This document shows positions 20,101-29,297 of a stretch of 64,000 nt of DNA, in pieces. The DNA is from Pyropia yezoensis (taxonomy: Eukaryota; Rhodophyta; Bangiophyceae; Bangiales; Bangiaceae), in assembly GCA_009829735.1 (NCBI GenBank), contig CM020619.1:18419816-18483815 (forward strand). The letters run 5' to 3'. Each line of letters starts with the position of its first letter. Within the stretch, counting starts at the first letter, position 1. The position numbers and the translations under genes were made by a program. The notes below the pieces were generated by a model. That model was given only the letters and a program-made list of their open reading frames with translations. It ran no database searches and had not been told where the DNA came from.

Positions 20101-20668
20101 GCACCGCTGGCGGCGGTGACACGTACCGGGGGGGGGGGGGGGGCGTGGAGGCCGCGTTGGTGGCGCCCGAGGCAGCGGCCGTAGCGGCGATGGTGCCCGC
20201 CGTTGACGCTGCCGCCCGCCAGGTGGGTGGCGGTGGTGGGCCGCACCGATGCCGGCGGGCGGCCGCCACATCCCACCCCTCGACCCCCCAGGACGTCGCG
20301 GCGCGCGGAGCCGCAGGTGCAGCACCCATCCACGGCGATGCCGCCCCCGCCGCATCGGTCATGGGTATGGCCGCCTCGTCTGGGACGGCCGCTGGCGGTG
20401 CCGTAGCCCCAGCCCACGGCGGAGGCGACGCCACGGGCGTACGGGGGTAGCCGACGCGCCTCTGCCGGCCGGTCGTTGGGGACGCCGCGGTCGCCGGCCG
20501 CTCCCCCTGAAGGGGCACCTCCCCACTCTCCGCCACCACTGAAGAGGATGCGGGTGCCGCGTCAGCTGCCGTCGCCGTGGGGTCCTGGCCGCGCGGCCGT
20601 CGCCGCCGCGCGCCGCCACCGCCGGCAATGCCTGCCGCGGCACACGCGACGTCACACGCCACATCCAT
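17117..20668 (-). CDS. Large disordered protein with C-terminal RING (Asp as eighth ligand)
   Basis: This is a 1183-residue frame. Over 1100 residues are Ala/Pro/Gly/Arg-rich, including long Ala runs, and look intrinsically disordered. The last 55 residues form a RING-H2-type domain: CAVC, 14 residues, then CLHVFHVRC, then WLWQHHTCPVD. The ligand pattern is C-x2-C-x14-C-x-H-x2-H-x2-C-x10-C-x2-D, so the eighth zinc ligand is Asp rather than Cys. RBX1-type RINGs naturally use Asp there, so the domain may still fold and act as a ubiquitin ligase. The gene converges with the SMP-C2 gene, 230 bp away. The start is uncertain because any Met in the low-complexity region could be used and introns cannot be excluded. 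Confidence 0.6.
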   Translation of the reverse strand: MDVACDVACAAAGIAGGGGARRRRPRGQDPTATAADAAPASSSVVAESGEVPLQGERPATAASPTTGRQRRVGYPRTPVASPPPWAGATAPPAAVPDEAAIPMTDAAGAASPWMGAAPAAPRAATSWGVEGWDVAAARRHRCGPPPPPTWRAAASTAGTIAATAAASGATNAASTPPPPPRYVSPPPAVLAPPPRRHRVGPPAPPGWRQPWQGAPAAAVAAGPASEPSPPPPPATPAAALAVTPATAAAAPAGGHRRAPPVAAAVSLGGGAVAASRRHPVHTAAAAAAAPAAAATVAPASGAAAAAASTGAGVAAVAAAEAAAATRTVIAAGRPLAEVYVAAAAAGLPRPPAAVGASRGGPVAAGAAAAAARAATPGRATAAAGAAVTGAPTMTGGMVAAAADATAGIAHVAWTCGVARGAVARGPPPPAPGHDSRGVGMTAEAAVPAPPPRSVPALSCRHAVLSAEGVAQRSSSPPPPPPPQPPPSPPPPPLARSSLPPMPPLSQSRSPPVALHRVASASGGGAAARRASAAPPPRLLSPPPHLSTPPPPGRDPLLPRTCALPPTGWRQLERKAPPPPASSPPPPSAPTATSPALVSALAGTAAMAAAAVGEPIRRGNTPPWWSTPSPPATRAAGGGGAPPVAPSGVTGGGGPPVTPPAPAPARPPAAAVAAAAAAAAAAAAAAAAAAAATAAAAGSDRGASAASASAADTNPLLATFLAGMCALQRESLAAAALAADGGRSPGDRGAAGQRPPATAAFDAPAAAGGKLVRGGGRPPVGVAAAGSTTGAPAEAEASPGDGVVRPPPPVVTVGAPALASDAPVAAAPPADGGRGGRWGNRLPAATAAATSPPPADVASDAPDATPAAPASPPTGDAHRVRPPPRAATAGTSSRAWPPGRGVPPLLPATRYGWPPPRAGLWPPRGPAAAAAATAAAAPAAAAFRGPCGTAAAAGRRAGRLPPPPAAASAARRLPGGTAYATLPAGTVRPSIGGAATLWRRAPPPAGGRPPRGGGGGLRRGSLRGPPLATGRGQQLRGPPVAGARGQQPRRGGGGGVGGGAGGRRPAAPMGVPRSVLSQLPVAPVAEAVGRGGGRAPRSPAGAAAAAAAAAEVGGAGGRGDARGDDSAPGATCAVCLEPLGTGQLTRRLPCLHVFHVRCIDRWLWQHHTCPVDGLDVVALATQCR

Positions 20669-21837
20669 GGGCAGCGGCTGCGCCCTCTTCCCCCTTCTTG
20701 ACCCCCCTCCCTCTTGTCCACTGTTCTCCAGCCCGCCCGCCCGCGACGCGAGGGGGGCCTCGCGTAGATGGCGACGGTGGATGGCGCGAGGGGATGGCAG
20801 CGTTGCGGCAATGGTGTATGTAGACGACGGCGAACATGAAGGGGGAGATTAATGACGGAGGGACTACGAAAGTGCCGCCGCTGGGAGGGCACGTTGAAGG
20901 GCGGAGCCGGCGGCCAGGTGCGCGGACCTGCGTCCTGGCCCGACCCCGGAGGACACTTGCCGACTTGACCAGACGGCGAGGCGGGGACAACGAAGTGGCA
21001 CAGGATATCCGGGATAGGGGCTCGCGCGGTGCCCCCGCGTCGCGAGGGGGGTGCGGGGCGGGGCGGTTTGAGGACTGGCCCGAAGCACCCACACACGGGG
21101 CGGCCTCGCCCGCCGGACGTCCCTTTCTCCGGCCTCTCGCGCAGGGACACGCCCCGGCCGCGCACGGACAGAACGGCTGGCGGCCAGCGTCGCGCCGGCA
21201 CCGCCACTGTCAGACCCTTGGGGTGTGGCTGGTTGGGTGGACCACCGCAGTGTTCGGACTGCGCTAGTAGACGTGATGTCTGACGCGACAAGGTACTTAG
21301 AAGAAATGCCACACTTCAGTTCAATCCCTTCCACGTGAGCGTCCTCTCTCTCTACGCGACCGATACTGGGCCGGTGGAGGGTGGCAGTGATGGCGGCGGC
21401 GGCGGCGGGGACAGCTGCAGCGGCATCGACGGTGGCGCGCCTGTTGGAAGGTCGCAGGGGCGAGAGGCGTCGCGGGACGGGTATCCTATTGGACCCGTCT
21501 ACATCGGCCCCTGGTCACGTTATTGTGGTCGACGCTGTCCGTGGCCGGTTGCAGAGCGTTTCTTCTGCGCTTTCCCGTCGCCCACCCCTCATCACTGCCT
21601 CCTTTCCCCCCTTCCGCCATCACCCACCACCATCCCCTTGTCCTTAGCCACCATTTCGCTCTTGTTGGCGGGGGTTTGCACCGCCGCGGTTCTCGGACAG
21701 CGCGACAGCAGGGTGAGGTTATGGGGAACCGTCATCCAGTGTGACGACCACGGTACCCCAGACCCCGTGATCTCCCGTAGCAGCAGCATCATTCGTGACT
21801 CTCTCGGGGAGTCATGCGGAAGACCTCGTTGGAGCTT
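20669..21837. other. Spacer between the RING gene and the DUF4291 locus
   Basis: No gene is supported. The first 600 bp are GC-rich upstream sequence of the RING gene. The region 21550-21840 is closer to balanced composition. Several open frames exist, but none shows a domain or a convincing start. Confidence 0.4.
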
Positions 21838-22595
21838 TCACTCTTTCGGTATGTATACCCGCTCGCGTGGCGTACACAGCGTGCTGCGCCAGTCTGGGGT
21901 GGCTAGCTTAGCGCGCTCCACCGCTACCCGTGCCGACACATCCTCAATACGCACGATCCCTGCACATCCCAAGAGGTCACTGCCGCCCCCAAGTCCCGAA
22001 GAGTCCACACTCACGCGGTTGCCGCGCGCATCGCCGCCGCGGAGGCTGTCCGCCGATCGGCGACCATATCCGGGGGATGCGTAGCGGCGGAGGGCGTCCC
22101 GACGAAGGCCGAGCTGTACCGCGCGGCGGTGCAGATGGCGGCCGCCCTCGGGCAGGTGGTCGGGGTCCCACTGCACCAGCACGTCAGCGGCACGGAGGGC
22201 ACGAGCCCACCGCGCGCGCTCGTCGTCATCCTCACCGCCGTCGCCCTCCCTGCCGCGGACCGACCCAGCACAGGAGGCGAAGCACGTCGGCACGGCCGCC
22301 GCGAGGAGCGCGTCGAAGAAAGGCGCCGCAGCGTGATGGCGAGCACGCGCGTTTGGTTGGGCTTGATGCCCCAGCCAGAGCGGGCGGCCATCCAAAGAAA
22401 GTTGGTCTTGATCCAGCTCATGCGGCCCAGCCGAAAGGCGGGCACACACAGGTGCTGCGCACGCACGGCAGCGTCGGCAATGGCGTCGTTGTACGCCTGG
22501 TAAACGGTGATGTGGGCGTCGTCATGCGCAGCAAGGATGGAGGAGCCAGAGACGGGCCACGTTGCCGATTGCTCCGCCCAGGGCGCCCACTCCAT
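21838..22595 (-). pseudogene. DUF4291 family protein, interrupted by a frameshift
   Basis: Two adjacent minus frames together cover a DUF4291 protein. The upstream frame (Met at 22595) has ITVYQAYNDAIADAA, RMSWIKTNFLWMAARSGWG and TRVLAITL. The match then jumps to another frame with FFDALLAA, VLVQWDPDHLP, AVQLGL and VRIEDVSARV, running to the stop at 21838. The switch lies at about 22324-22332 and fits the loss of one base; no splice signals are evident there. DUF4291 proteins are about 200 residues, widespread in bacteria and found in some eukaryotes, and of unknown biochemical function. The locus is either a recent pseudogene, a sequence error, or translated with a frameshift. The lower GC compared with neighbours would fit acquisition by transfer, which is unproven. 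Confidence 0.75.
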
Positions 22596-23379
22596 AGCTA
22601 GAGCAGACGCCAGCCGTTGCCGTGACCACGTCTTGTGGAGCCAGCGGTAGCGTGTGGCCTGGCTACTCACCCCACCCAGTGAGAACCCCTACAACAAAAA
22701 TAACCCCGATATCTGGGTTTTCTGTACCCACAGGCGGACACCTCTGGGACTGGTCGAAAACCCTCCATATGATTTTTCCAGCCATGACCGGAGAGCACAG
22801 TCGCCCACAAGACGGAGTCGCAACCGCCATGCTCGCCGTGCCGCAGACCCCGAGTCGTGGGCCTGGGCACTCATCACAGGTGCGGCAACGACGTGCGGTG
22901 CGATCGAGAGAGCGCTCAGGGCTCTCATGACCTAAGGTTGTGCGGTCACTCGAAGAGCAGACCCGGTTCCTGCACCTTAGAACCCGTACATCCGGGTTTC
23001 TCCATGGAGGAACCCGGACATGACCCTCGCTCCGTCCCCCCTCCCCCTCGCTCCGTCCACCCCCCCCCTGCGTGCCCGCCGCGGTGGCCGGCTGCCGCCC
23101 TCGCTGCCGCGGCCGTGCCCTTTGGCGCAGACAGCGCGTGACCGCGGGGACCCCCCCCCCCCCCCACCCCCTCCCCACCGCGGCTGGTGGCATCCCCCGC
23201 CGCCGCTGCGGGCGGCACGCAGGCAGAGCAGCGGGCGCCCCAGGCGCCCAGGCGGGGGTGTACTGTTTACTCTACACCTCTGGCAGCGGCGGCAGCGCGC
23301 TGGGAGCGGCGGCTGCGGCGGGGGGCGCGCCAGCCGACGTCTCCTTCCACCCCCCCACCCCCCCCTCCCCCCCGCCCTT
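22596..23379. other. Spacer with a 28-nt near-palindrome
   Basis: The segment 22596-22990 is balanced in composition and holds no supported gene. A near-perfect palindrome at 22991-23018 (one symmetric mismatch pair) is centred on ctccatggag. From 23030 to 23379 the DNA is C-rich low-complexity. The EF-hand exon frame stays open across it to 22977, but the product is only Gly/Arg/Pro-rich, so I do not count it as coding. Confidence 0.45.
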
Positions 23380-25320
23380 GAGTAGATGTCCGGGGCGGCA
23401 TCAACCGCGGCAAACTTGGCCAACGACAGCTCCTTCTCGGAAAAGCCCACCTGGGCCATTTCAGACGCAAACTCCTGCCGCTCCCGCGCAACCCGCACAC
23501 GAAGTACCGCCTTATTGCCGCGGGAACCCAGGCACGACAACCACGCGCAGACGGCAGGCTCGTCAGCAGCCCACGCCTTGAACGAAGGGAGGCTGATTCG
23601 CCCGTCGCTGCCAAAGAAGCGCTGCGCCCGCTCCATGAGCGTCTCGGGGTTGTAGTCGAGTGACAACAGGCCCGAGGCGTAAAATTGGCGCGGCCACTTG
23701 CCTTCCGACGGCAGACTCGTTGGCAGACCCCACTTGTGGCCAGGCGGCGCCACCACCACCGTAAAGACCGCATTGACCAGCTCGAGCAGGTCCTCCTCGG
23801 ACAGGGACTCTCGGTTCTCTGTGTCTGCAAAACGGAATAGGTACAGCAACCGTTGACGCAAGTTGGCGTGACACAGGATCGCACTGCCCGACACGTAGTC
23901 ACGCAAAGATAGCTGGCCCGTGCGGCTCGTTTCCAGCACGCGAAACACAAAGTCCATGGTGTGGTGGTCAAACTTGTCGTCTGGCAATACAGTCCTTCTC
24001 CATTGCTGTGACATCCTTTCTTGGGCACGGTGTCTAGTAACCAATGCAGGTCGACCGACCTCTACGGTGCGATCAACGCATGTGTCAGCATTCGATCGTT
24101 GTCACCGACCAATCAGAGGGCGGAATCAAGTTACATTCCTTGGGCTTACGGTCGCCACAAAGGGTGCCCAACAATGGAGAAAGACTGTACGTGGGTGCTG
24201 CTCGCTTCCACTTCACCCGAGCTCCCGGCGCTCTCCTTCATCAGCATATTGCACAGGAGCCCAAATTGCTTCACATCCAGGTGGCCCGACTTGTTCGTGT
24301 CCGCCCGAAGGAAGCACGCGCGCAGCAGGTGCACCTCGCTCACCTCCAACGACGGGATGCACTCTGTCGTGTCCCGCGAGCAATCCCCGTCTACGCTGTC
24401 CATCAAGGCCGAGGAGCGGACAAAGCCCGCTGTCGGCGGGGGCGCACCTGCGGGATCCGCGTCGGCTCCAACCCTCGGATGCTGCCGCTGCTGTTGAGGC
24501 TCTGCTCCTCAAAGCCCAGAAAATCGCTCGACGTCAGCGCCGCCGACCGGGGAAGCGACGGCGTCGCGACGGGGCTCTCGCCTGCCCGGAACAGCTCCGT
24601 CAGCTCGGTACCCGACGTCCCATCCAGTCTGCTCTTGAGCTTGGACAACCCCGCCTCACTGTGCGTCTCGCGCCCCCCCCCAGAAGCGTCCGGGCCGTGG
24701 CCTGGCCGTGCGCCGTACGGCCCGGCGGTGCGGCAGCTGACAAAACAGTTTGGCGCCGACGCGAGCGCCTCGTCCATCACCACCGGCGACGACGCCGCCG
24801 ACGGCGCAAACGCTGAGCGGGAGGCCGCAGAAGCCGCCGCCGACGCCGCCGCCGCCGCCGCCTTGCTCTGTCTCGCCGCCGTCGCCGCCGCCGAAAAGTG
24901 GGTAACGATGGAGCTGTTCCCCCGGGAACTGTGGATCGAGCCCCTCCCATTCACCTTGGCGTGATGACTCGCCGCACGATCCAACGACGCCACGGGGAGG
25001 GGCTCAATGTCGAATCGGCCGGGCCCCTGGGCGCGCAGCCCATCCACTTCCCCAGCCCCCCCTCCCGTCCCCGCCGGCGCCGCCGCCGGCGCCGGCCCCA
25101 GACCCGCCCCCGCCTCGCCATCCGCCCCCGCTCCCGTCGCCGCCACGCCCAAAAGGGAATCGCCATCATCCGACGACGTGTCGGTGGCCAGGGCGTCAAG
25201 CAGCCCCGGCATCGCCGACCGTAACCGCGGGCCCGACGGCCGTTTCGGCACCAGGGCCCCGCCGCCGCCGCCGCCACCGCCGCCACCGCCGTCCCTCGTG
25301 GACGCCTGCCTCTGCGCCAT
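23380..25320 (-). CDS. EF-hand calcium-binding protein with disordered N-terminus, spliced
   Basis: The gene model has three parts. Part 1 starts at Met 25320 and gives about 280 Ser/Ala/Gly-rich disordered residues. Part 2 (to 24217) carries an EF-hand loop DTNKSGHLDVKQF. Part 3 (from 23980 down to about 23380) carries loops ETSRTGQLSLRDY and DTENRESLSEEDL, followed by a conserved-looking block ending FKAWAADEPAVCAWL. Parts 2 and 3 are joined by a GT-AG intron, 24216-23981 (236 nt), which is clearly less GC-rich than the exons and keeps the frame. Between parts 1 and 2 the frame changes by one base near 24472, beside a GGG run. No good intron fits, so a sequence error or small unresolved intron is likely. 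The C-terminal end is unresolved. Architecture is reminiscent of calcineurin-B-like sensors, but no partner can be assigned. Confidence 0.6.
23981..24216 (-). other. Predicted intron of the EF-hand gene
   Basis: On the minus strand the donor is TCGG/GTGAAG and the acceptor is TTGCCAG/ACGAC. The split codon joins in frame. The interval is markedly less GC-rich than the exons on either side, as expected for introns in this genome. Confidence 0.6.
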
Positions 25321-25528
25321 GGCCGCTCCGCTGCCGGCAACTGGGGCGCCGCAGCGCCCGCGCCCGATAGGTGCCGGTGGGGGTGGCCGCCGCCTCGGCC
25401 GCGGCGGGCCCCGTCAAGACCAGCGGAGAAGGACGCGGGGGGCACCAGCCTCTGGGGCGTTGCCGCAGTGCACCAACGCACCGCAGCGGCGGCTGTGGCC
25501 GGAAGACGTAAAAGCGACCGTGGTGCCG

Positions 25529-25630
25529 GGGGCGGTGGTGTTGGCGTTGGTGGCGGTGGTGGCGGTGGTGGTGGTGGTGGTGGTGTTGGTGGTGGTGGCG
25601 GTGGTGGCAGTGGTGGTGGTAACGGTGGCC
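25529..25630. repeat. GTG/GGT microsatellite
   Basis: An imperfect trinucleotide tract of gtg/ggt units on the plus strand, with occasional gcg and gtt interruptions. All three frames therefore translate as simple Val/Gly/Trp-type runs, and long shadow frames arise on both strands. Confidence 0.8.
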
Positions 25631-26755
25631 AGGCGCAAGGAACAAGAGCTCCCGAGGAGTGGAGGGGAGCGCCTCTGGACGCAGCGTCGGGGGCGCGGCG
25701 CGGTCACGTTCGCGTCAACGGCTGCGGCGCGGATACGCGCCGACCGACGCGGCTCACACGGACACGGGGGTGCGCCGGCAGCAGCACCCACAAGACCGAC
25801 AAGTAGCAGCGTCAGTAGCAGCGGCGGCAGTAGCGGCGGCGGCAGCGGCGGCAGCCGCCCGCACGGCCGGCGCCGCTGCCGCCGGCGCGACATCGAAGCG
25901 TGGAGAGAGGTGGGCCGGTGGCGAGGATGGCGGCGGCGGATATGGCGGCGGCAGAGGGGGACCGGCCGGGGCAGGGGGAATCGTCTCGCGGGTCTTGGCG
26001 GTTGCATGGGCGGGCGTGGGGGGATGGCCGATCTTGAGGGGGACAGCGGGAGGTTCCAGACACAGATGGCGGGAGTGCTGAAGGGCGCTGACCCACGGGG
26101 CGGGCTGAGGGGGAAGAGACAGAGGGGGAGGGGGGGGTCGGGTCAGGCTGCAGTCACAGCCGAATGGGGGACAAACGGGGGCGCAGGCCCTAGCCCTGCA
26201 GGCCTGCTCCCCGCGTGGGACTACATAGCACCTCAACTCCCGCGGAGGGCCATGCCCCCATGATGGCGCGTGTAAGGGGGCAGGGCGGTCAGCACAGACG
26301 GGGACGCCACCAGCTGACCGTGCGTGGGCGGGATGACAGCCTCGGCGCGGCTCCCGGGATATTCCTACTGTACGTGTACACATGTTTGTGCTGTCTTGAC
26401 TGCTCTTCCGACGCGGACGCATCGCCGCCGCGTGAAGCCCACAAGGGGAACGTCTGTAAGGGGTCCACGGCTAGCTTGACGGGGGGCCACACAGAAGCGC
26501 CTTTCTGGCGTTTCATCCGACGCGGACGCCATTCCCGCCCAGGAGGGACGCCCGCAGAGGCCTCTTGAGTCTCGCGAGGGGGCGTCGGCGACAGCACAAC
26601 TCGGCGGATCGCGACTCCACGGGTAGTCAACAAGCCAACCACAGCCACATGGCCATGTCGAGAAGATGGAAGCGTTGCGCTTGACGACAGGTTTCTTTTC
26701 GGCGAAGCGTTTCCTGAAACGTACCTGACTCGTCGGATTTATAGATACATACATA

Positions 26756-26986
26756 CAGTGCGACCCCTCACTTGCTCTGGAGTAGACCAAGGAGGTGGCC
26801 CCCCTTCCAGTGTCCGACAGTTGTCACGGAATGTTCGAATGTTGGCCATCTGGACGATAAGAGCCAATCAGCGCCCGTCAATCGCTCGAATATGAGCTGA
26901 TGGGCCGGGCCACTTCATGTGCGTACCCCCCCCTCAGTTGTGCCGATCGGCACAACTGCGGGGCGGCCAAGTGAGGGGTCGCACTG
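26756..26986. mobile_element. MITE, Tc1/mariner (pogo-like) type, 231 bp
   Basis: Perfect 19-bp terminal inverted repeats (cagtgcgacccctcacttg and its complement) bound the element at 26756-26774 and 26968-26986. TA dinucleotides flank both ends (26754-26755 and 26987-26988), as expected for Tc1/mariner-superfamily insertion. The flanking aca/tgt extends the symmetry to 24 bp. There is no coding capacity, so it would depend on a transposase in trans. Beside the right terminus is a perfect 24-bp palindrome (26935-26958). The interior is balanced in composition and contains an agccaatcag CCAAT-box word at about 26860. Confidence 0.8.
26935..26958. repeat. Perfect 24-bp palindrome inside the MITE
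   Basis: The half-site cagttgtgccga is followed directly by its reverse complement. It ends 9 bp before the right terminal repeat. It could be a dimer binding site or a hairpin used in mobilisation; either role is inference. Confidence 0.85.
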
Positions 26987-27170
26987 TATGTGGCGGCCTA
27001 CTTTAGAACTCTCGTTCTACATACATGAGGTCGGTCGAACGGAGAGGCGTCTGAAGATGGCGTCTTCTAAAGTACTCCATGCGCGAAGTAGCCGCCCACA
27101 GCAGTTGTCCGCGAGCGCTCGTTGGACTATTTGCCTTCTGGAACGCCTCTCCATTGGCTCGGAGGGGTGA

Positions 27171-27440
27171 AAAAGATGCGAATCGAGCCAGTTCCCAGAA
27201 GGTAGCCCACCTAGTTCCGAAAGTACTTGGCAATCTCCGACCGTCCGTTGGAAGATACGTGACATTCTCCGAGAGAGAAAGAGGCGTACAACACAGAGAC
27301 AAGCGGAGAAGGAAGAAAACGAAGAGCACGTGAAGAGAGAGCTCGACGTGCTGCATCGACTACTGCCCTCAAACGACAAACTCCAAGTGCCTCAACTAAT
27401 GAGAAGTCTAAAAAAAACCGCCACATATGTAACGGCTTGA
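27171..27440 (+). other. Orphan coding-like frame, basic/coiled segment, no ATG
   Basis: This is an 89-codon open segment after a stop at 27168, ending TGA at 27438-27440. It begins KRCESSQFPEGSPPSSEST and continues into a highly charged basic stretch (RERKRRTTQRQAEKEENEE), then a Leu-rich amphipathic end (LDVLHRLLPS, LMRSLKKTATYV). Composition is much less GC-biased than the genome. The pattern is loosely like a basic helix-loop-helix or leucine-zipper tail, but no family match can be claimed. It could be a final exon of a spliced gene or a transposon remnant. Confidence 0.25.
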
Positions 27441-28979
27441 GGATGCGTCCAGATATGGAGGAGCGAAGCGGAGCGCAGCAGAAGAGCTCTTATAGCCTGC
27501 GCTGGCCACCCATGGCGAGCTCTCCAGTCAGGCCGGTGGTGGGCCACGCGCCGGCGCTGGTGCTCGCAGCTGCCCCTGCCCTGGATTCCTTGTCCAGAGC
27601 GCGCGCGCATGAGGGAGAGGCAGGACAAAGCCGCCTCCTGGTCCCGCCACACGGGGGGGACCGTGAGGGGCGGGGGAGAAGTGGGCGGAAGAGTGGGGCG
27701 GAGGGACGCAGGTGCTCTACTTCTACCCTAGCTCCCCGGCGGTGATGACACCGGCAAGAAGTTCCATCCATCCCTCCCACGCTCCTCACACGCCTTCCCT
27801 ACAAAAGAGGGTGACTTCCACCCCCTCCGCACTTTGCCTTCGTATCCATATGCTGTCTAGTCCTTCCGCATCGGCTTTTTCGTACTTGCCCATCTACCTC
27901 CTGCCATGGCCATCACCGTTGCCACATGCACCCCCTTGAAGCACTCTTGGTCAAGTCCCCCGTCGTCTTTTGCCACTGCGGCCGACGCTGCATCTGTCGC
28001 AACCACTCCCGCTGGATACCTTGTGTGGATTGGAACTTTTGAGCGCAGAGGAGCGAACAGGAAGGCGACCCCAGCCGCGGGATCATCTTTAGGAAACGCA
28101 CGCTGTAGTTGACTCGTGCGGACCGAGGTGCCATGGCGCGCCCCTCATAAGGACGGGTTCCTCCTATAGGCAATCCCGCGCCAAAACCCCGGCCCGTCAG
28201 GTCCTTCCGGTCACTCGCCCAAAGCGCTCAACACCTCCCTAGACTGGAGGACCTGCTCTCCTGCCTACGACTGTGGGTGCAGTGTTGTGCTGCCGGACCC
28301 ACACACCCCCTACAAGCCAGCTGGCCGCCACCAGACGGAGTGGTCCATGATAAGAGGACGGGCATGGGTAGGGGCGAGGGACGATGGGGGGGAGGATGCG
28401 ACTGCGCCGAGAGGGATTGTCGGGGTGGGATGGCACACGGAAGGAGGGCTTTACGTGGGACTGCCCTGCGCTCCCGCGGAGAGACTGGCAGAGGTGAGGA
28501 AGGTCAAGGGGCGGAGGCCTTCACCTAATGACTCTATCAGTGCCCTTCTCGCAATCAGTGATGGACCACAACCGCGGGTCAGAAGGAACGAGAACACAAC
28601 ATAGAATTCAATATCACTGGATCCTTACGCGGCGTTCCACCACCGTCAATGGTATCTCGAACTGGCTTTTGGGGGGGGAGGCGTCCCGCCGCCACCTGTA
28701 GCTGCAGCTGCGCTGCCACAGACACACGAGGCGGGAGCGTCGCCCAACCGTTTCTGTCCCCCAATGCAGCTGCCACCCTCCCACTCCTGAGTGGGTGCGC
28801 TCGAAACGCAATACGCCATCGGGCCCGTTGCAGGGGAGTGGCCACGGGTACGGTTGCGGCCAGCCCCGTCCGCGGCTCTGCCGACGGCGGTCCCCCCCCC
28901 CCACCCCCCCCCCGTCCCCCAAACCCCTCGCCCCCAATGGCCAGCGGCCGCCACCGCCGCGCCAGGAGCGTCTCTAGCA

Positions 28980-29013
<34 letters not shown>

Positions 29014-29297
29014 CCGCCCCATCGCTGCCGGGGGAGGGGGTGGGGGGGATGGGTTGACGGCCTGCCGCCTGCGCTGCTGCCGTCGGCTCTCCTCGCTGCT
29101 GGGGGGGGGGGGAGGCGGTGGGGACGCACCCAAGAGGGCGGCAGCCGACCGTCCGTGCCGCATTACGATGCGAGGGGTAGACGAGTGAGACGGCTACCTC
29201 CCCCCCCAACCCCACCCCCCTCTACCACCAACGGTGCCAACCGCCGCCACCGCCACACCCCGCCCATCCACGCAACCCCGTTCCACCCAACGCGGAA

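Larger units (their letters stand above)
25321..29297. other. Four-kilobase gene-poor region
   Basis: I find no convincing complete gene. Contents: a GTG/GGT-type microsatellite at about 25529-25630; Gly/Arg-coding low-complexity DNA to 26200; a balanced-composition tract at 26200-28600 holding the MITE and the orphan frame described separately; and a 28-base C run at 28983-29010 in the C-rich leader region before the dehydrogenase gene. Confidence 0.4.

Noticed and set aside
25007..26263. 418-codon plus frame over the EF-hand start and GTG repeat
   Set aside because: Made of Pro, Val/Gly microsatellite and Arg/Gly translation.
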